A stretch of 38,004 nt of DNA from CAYWOS01 sp964459985. Lineage in GTDB: Bacteria; Bacillota; Clostridia; Christensenellales; Aristaeellaceae. Made by a program: the position numbers and the translations under genes. The stretch is taken from the NCBI GenBank assembly GCA_964459985.1, contig CAYWOS010000022.1, positions 1 to 38,004 on the forward strand, given 5' to 3'. The stretch's first letter is position 1, and every line of letters begins with the position of its first letter. Shown in pieces: positions 36,332 to 38,004 of the stretch. Below the pieces are notes generated by a model, which saw only the letters and a list, made by a program, of their open reading frames with translations, was not told the origin of the DNA and searched no databases.

Positions 36332-36622
36332 GGGGCCGCCGCGCGAACGCGACGGCCCCGAAGACCATCGACAAACCCCGTCGTTCTCCCGGGGATGCAA
36401 CGAAGGGGCGGAGCCCCTTCGTTTCTCATCCGAAACCGGCGACATGCGCGGCGGTTTCGGAACGATTTTCCGCAGAAAATCGGTTCCTTACGCGTTTTTC
36501 CGGCCGCGCGGCAAAGCCGCGCAGGAAAAACGTGCAGGCCGCAAAAATGAAAGCTTCATTTTTGCGGTGCGTGTCGACTTTGTCGACACGCAGAAGGCCG
36601 CCGCGCGAACGCGACGGCCCCG
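36332..36622. repeat. Palindrome array flanked by a 27-bp direct repeat
   Basis: The 330-base gap between the DUF3784 gene and the BMP gene is filled by hairpin-forming palindromes. Inside a 27-bp direct repeat (36334-36360 and 36596-36622; each copy folds with a CGAA loop) lie: an 11-bp stem at 36399-36423; a 10-bp stem at 36429-36461; an 8-bp stem around CGCA near 36464-36480; an 8 to 9-bp stem at 36493-36532 enclosing a 7-bp GC stem (36506-36522, AAA loop); a 13-bp stem at 36539-36567 (AGC loop); and a 10-bp stem at 36569-36591 (TTT loop). The first repeat copy is followed on the minus strand by GTTTGTT, so it can end the BMP transcript. No coding potential is credible. Confidence 0.75.
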
Positions 36623-36634
36623 CGGGAGATCGGA

Positions 36635-37699
36635 TTATTCCTGATAGTCGACCGTCGCGTTGGTGACGGCGGGCGCGGCGTCAACGGCGTTGGAGACGAC
36701 AATCTCGCCCGAAACGACCTTGGCGAAGAGCGCCTCATACTCGGCGACGGTGAAGGTGTCAAGGCGCCAGGACTCCTCGGCGGTGGGCAGACCGACGCAG
36801 TTGTCGGCGGCGCCGAGCACGGCGGTCTTGCCGGCGTAATCAGCCGACCATTTGCCGCCGTTGGCGTAGATGTTGGCAAGCGCGATCTTGACCGACGTGG
36901 TCAGATCCTTCATGGCGGAGGTGATGATGAGATCGGATTCGAAGTACTGATCCTTGTCCACGCCGATGATGCTGGCGCCGGCTTCCTCGGCGGCCGCGAC
37001 AGCCGACAGATAGATGCCGCCGCCGCAGGCGAACACGACCTCGACGCCCTCGGTGAACCAGCCGCTCATCTTGGTCTTGATCTCGTCGCTCGGGCTGAAG
37101 CTGCCGCTGTACCAATACTTGATATCAACGGTCTTGTCCATTTCCTTGGCGGCGAAATCGGCGCCCTGCACGAAGCCGTAGCCGAAACGAATGACGGCCG
37201 GAACGGCCATGCCGCCCAGGAAGCCCAGCTTGGTGTAGCCGTCCTTGACGGCGGCGTAACCGGCGAAGAAGCCCGCCTGCTCCTCTTGATAAAGGATGTT
37301 GTGGGTGTTTTCGGCGGTCAGGTACGTGGCATAGTCAGCCGAGTGCGGCTCGCCGTCCAGCAGGAGGAAGAGCACATCGGGATACTTGCTCTGCACGTCG
37401 AAGATGGCGTCCTCGAACAGATAGCCGGGGCACACGACGATTTTCGCGCCCTTTTCAATCGCGCCGTTGATGGCGTCGATGCGATCGGCGGTCGTGTCGG
37501 CGGCGGGACGGTAGTAGGCGTAGGTGATGTTGTTCTCGGTGGCATAGGCGACGACGCCTTCCCACGCGGCCTGGTTGAAGGATTTGTCGTCAATGTTGCC
37601 CACGTCGGTCACCAGCGCGATTTCGTAGGTATCGTCCGCCAAGGCGACGAGCGGCAGCGCGAGCATGAGCACCAGAAGCAGGGCCAGCAGCTTTTTCAT
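36635..37699 (-). CDS. BMP family ABC transporter substrate-binding protein
   Basis: A 354-residue exported binding protein of the Bmp/PnrA/Med family (COG1744). The signal peptide is MKKLLALLLVLMLALPLVALA, with no lipobox cysteine, which is unusual since most of these in Gram-positives are lipoproteins. The mature part starts YEIALVTDVGNIDDKSFNQAAWEG, a strong family signature, with GFLGGMAVPAVIRFGYGFVQGA and VDKDQYFESDLIITSAMKDL later. Family members usually bind nucleosides for import. Transporter partners are not in the window. ATG 37699 follows AGGAGG. Confidence 0.92.
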   Translation of the reverse strand: MKKLLALLLVLMLALPLVALADDTYEIALVTDVGNIDDKSFNQAAWEGVVAYATENNITYAYYRPAADTTADRIDAINGAIEKGAKIVVCPGYLFEDAIFDVQSKYPDVLFLLLDGEPHSADYATYLTAENTHNILYQEEQAGFFAGYAAVKDGYTKLGFLGGMAVPAVIRFGYGFVQGADFAAKEMDKTVDIKYWYSGSFSPSDEIKTKMSGWFTEGVEVVFACGGGIYLSAVAAAEEAGASIIGVDKDQYFESDLIITSAMKDLTTSVKIALANIYANGGKWSADYAGKTAVLGAADNCVGLPTAEESWRLDTFTVAEYEALFAKVVSGEIVVSNAVDAAPAVTNATVDYQE

Positions 37700-37756
37700 G
37701 AGATTTCCTCCTATGATTGATGATCGTTTGAGCGCACGCGCGCTCCCCCGAAGTCG

Positions 37757-37786
37757 ATTATACCATATAAACGCGGCGATGTACAA
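37757..37786 (-). promoter_or_regulatory. Promoter of the BMP gene (extended -10)
   Basis: On the minus strand: TTGTAC (37786-37781), an 18-base spacer ending in TGG, and a perfect TATAAT (37762-37757), 57 bases before the ATG. Confidence 0.75.
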
Positions 37787-37891
37787 CCTGTTGCGGCTGT
37801 CAATCCATGGATTTCATTCTTTCTTAACAGTCTCGCGCCGCGCGGCGGCGGATGCCGTTGCCATCCGCTCATTAAGCTTGGAATTTTGTGC

Positions 37892-37920
37892 TTGACAAAC
37901 GATTTGGATTGCCGTATTAT
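37892..37920 (+). promoter_or_regulatory. Near-consensus promoter of the tRNA-Val gene
   Basis: Perfect TTGACA (37892-37897), a 17-base spacer and TATTAT (37915-37920), about 30 bases before the tRNA. Confidence 0.85.
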
Positions 37921-37949
37921 ATGAAACGTGCCGCGCGAGCGGCTGGCGG

Positions 37950-38004
37950 GGGAGCATAGCTCAGCTGGGAGAGCATCTGCCTTACAAGCAGAGGGTCACA
38001 GGTT
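37950..38004 (+). tRNA. tRNA-Val (UAC), 3' part outside the window
   Basis: The acceptor 5' strand GGGAGCA, U8-A9, the D arm GCTC-AGCTGGGA-GAGC, an anticodon arm TCTGC with loop CTTACAA, and the variable loop GGGTC are visible. The anticodon is TAC, which reads valine codons GUA and GUG. The window ends inside the T arm (ACAGGTT), so the 3' acceptor strand and any further tRNAs are not seen. It may head a tRNA cluster. Confidence 0.93.

Noticed and set aside
36334..36622. CRISPR array
   Set aside because: Only two repeat copies, about 235 bases apart, with palindromes in between and no cas genes in the window.
37848..37868. Small hairpin (7-bp stem) between the BMP promoter and the tRNA promoter
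   Set aside because: No T-tract on either strand and no clear role; chance pairing is likely in this GC-rich DNA.

Overview
The window is GC-rich DNA from an anaerobic, probably spore-forming member of the Clostridia (Bacillota), most likely an uncultured gut or environmental lineage. The reasons are a multi-subunit [FeFe] hydrogenase with its small TM1266-type regulator, a spoVT gene, the dapL route to meso-diaminopimelate, a yybS-rplI-dnaB-yhaM gene order, DUF3784, and strong GGAGG ribosome binding sites. No phage, transposase or CRISPR genes are visible. The exact genus cannot be named from the sequence alone.

Left part (1-8833): the N-terminal end of an Asn/Gln-rich protein leaves the window on the minus strand. 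Divergent from it lies a catabolic region on the plus strand: a metal-dependent amidohydrolase, a mannitol/fructuronate-type dehydrogenase, a PLP-dependent threonine-aldolase-like lyase, a sugar ABC importer (two permeases and a lipoprotein binding protein, with no ATPase), a TIM-barrel sugar isomerase and a small zincin. Next (8846-15267, minus) come a cell-wall deacetylase with a partner lipoprotein, then the replication/ribosome cluster yybS-rplI-dnaB-yhaM. gdpP, which usually sits between yybS and rplI, is missing.

Centre (15406-21556, plus): an [FeFe] hydrogenase operon starts at a good sigma-A promoter divergent from yybS and has a long structured leader. It encodes a NuoE-like subunit, a very large NuoF-like subunit fused to a complete GltD-like flavoprotein, and the catalytic subunit. 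After a second structured leader with an intrinsic terminator comes the hydrogenase-associated ACT-like regulator. The fusion suggests that one complex could connect H2, ferredoxin, NAD(H) and possibly NADP(H). A G-quadruplex-prone repeat and an AT-rich palindrome separate this from a compact TauT/NitT-type transporter (21713-24009).

Right part: a minus-strand housekeeping run reads argS-dapF-dapL-purA-tex (31413 to 24114) and ends in an intrinsic terminator. Two plus-strand genes follow, a GIY-YIG-like protein and spoVT, the latter with a possible forespore promoter. On the minus strand are an ABC-F protein with a helical partner, secG, a DUF3784 membrane protein and a BMP-type binding protein. 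The 330 bp between the last two is packed with palindromes flanked by a 27-bp direct repeat. The window ends inside a tRNA-Val(UAC) with a near-consensus promoter.

The observations most worth following are the two hydrogenase-associated structured leaders, the HydB-GltD fusion, the palindrome array, and the Asn/Gln-rich protein at the left edge.
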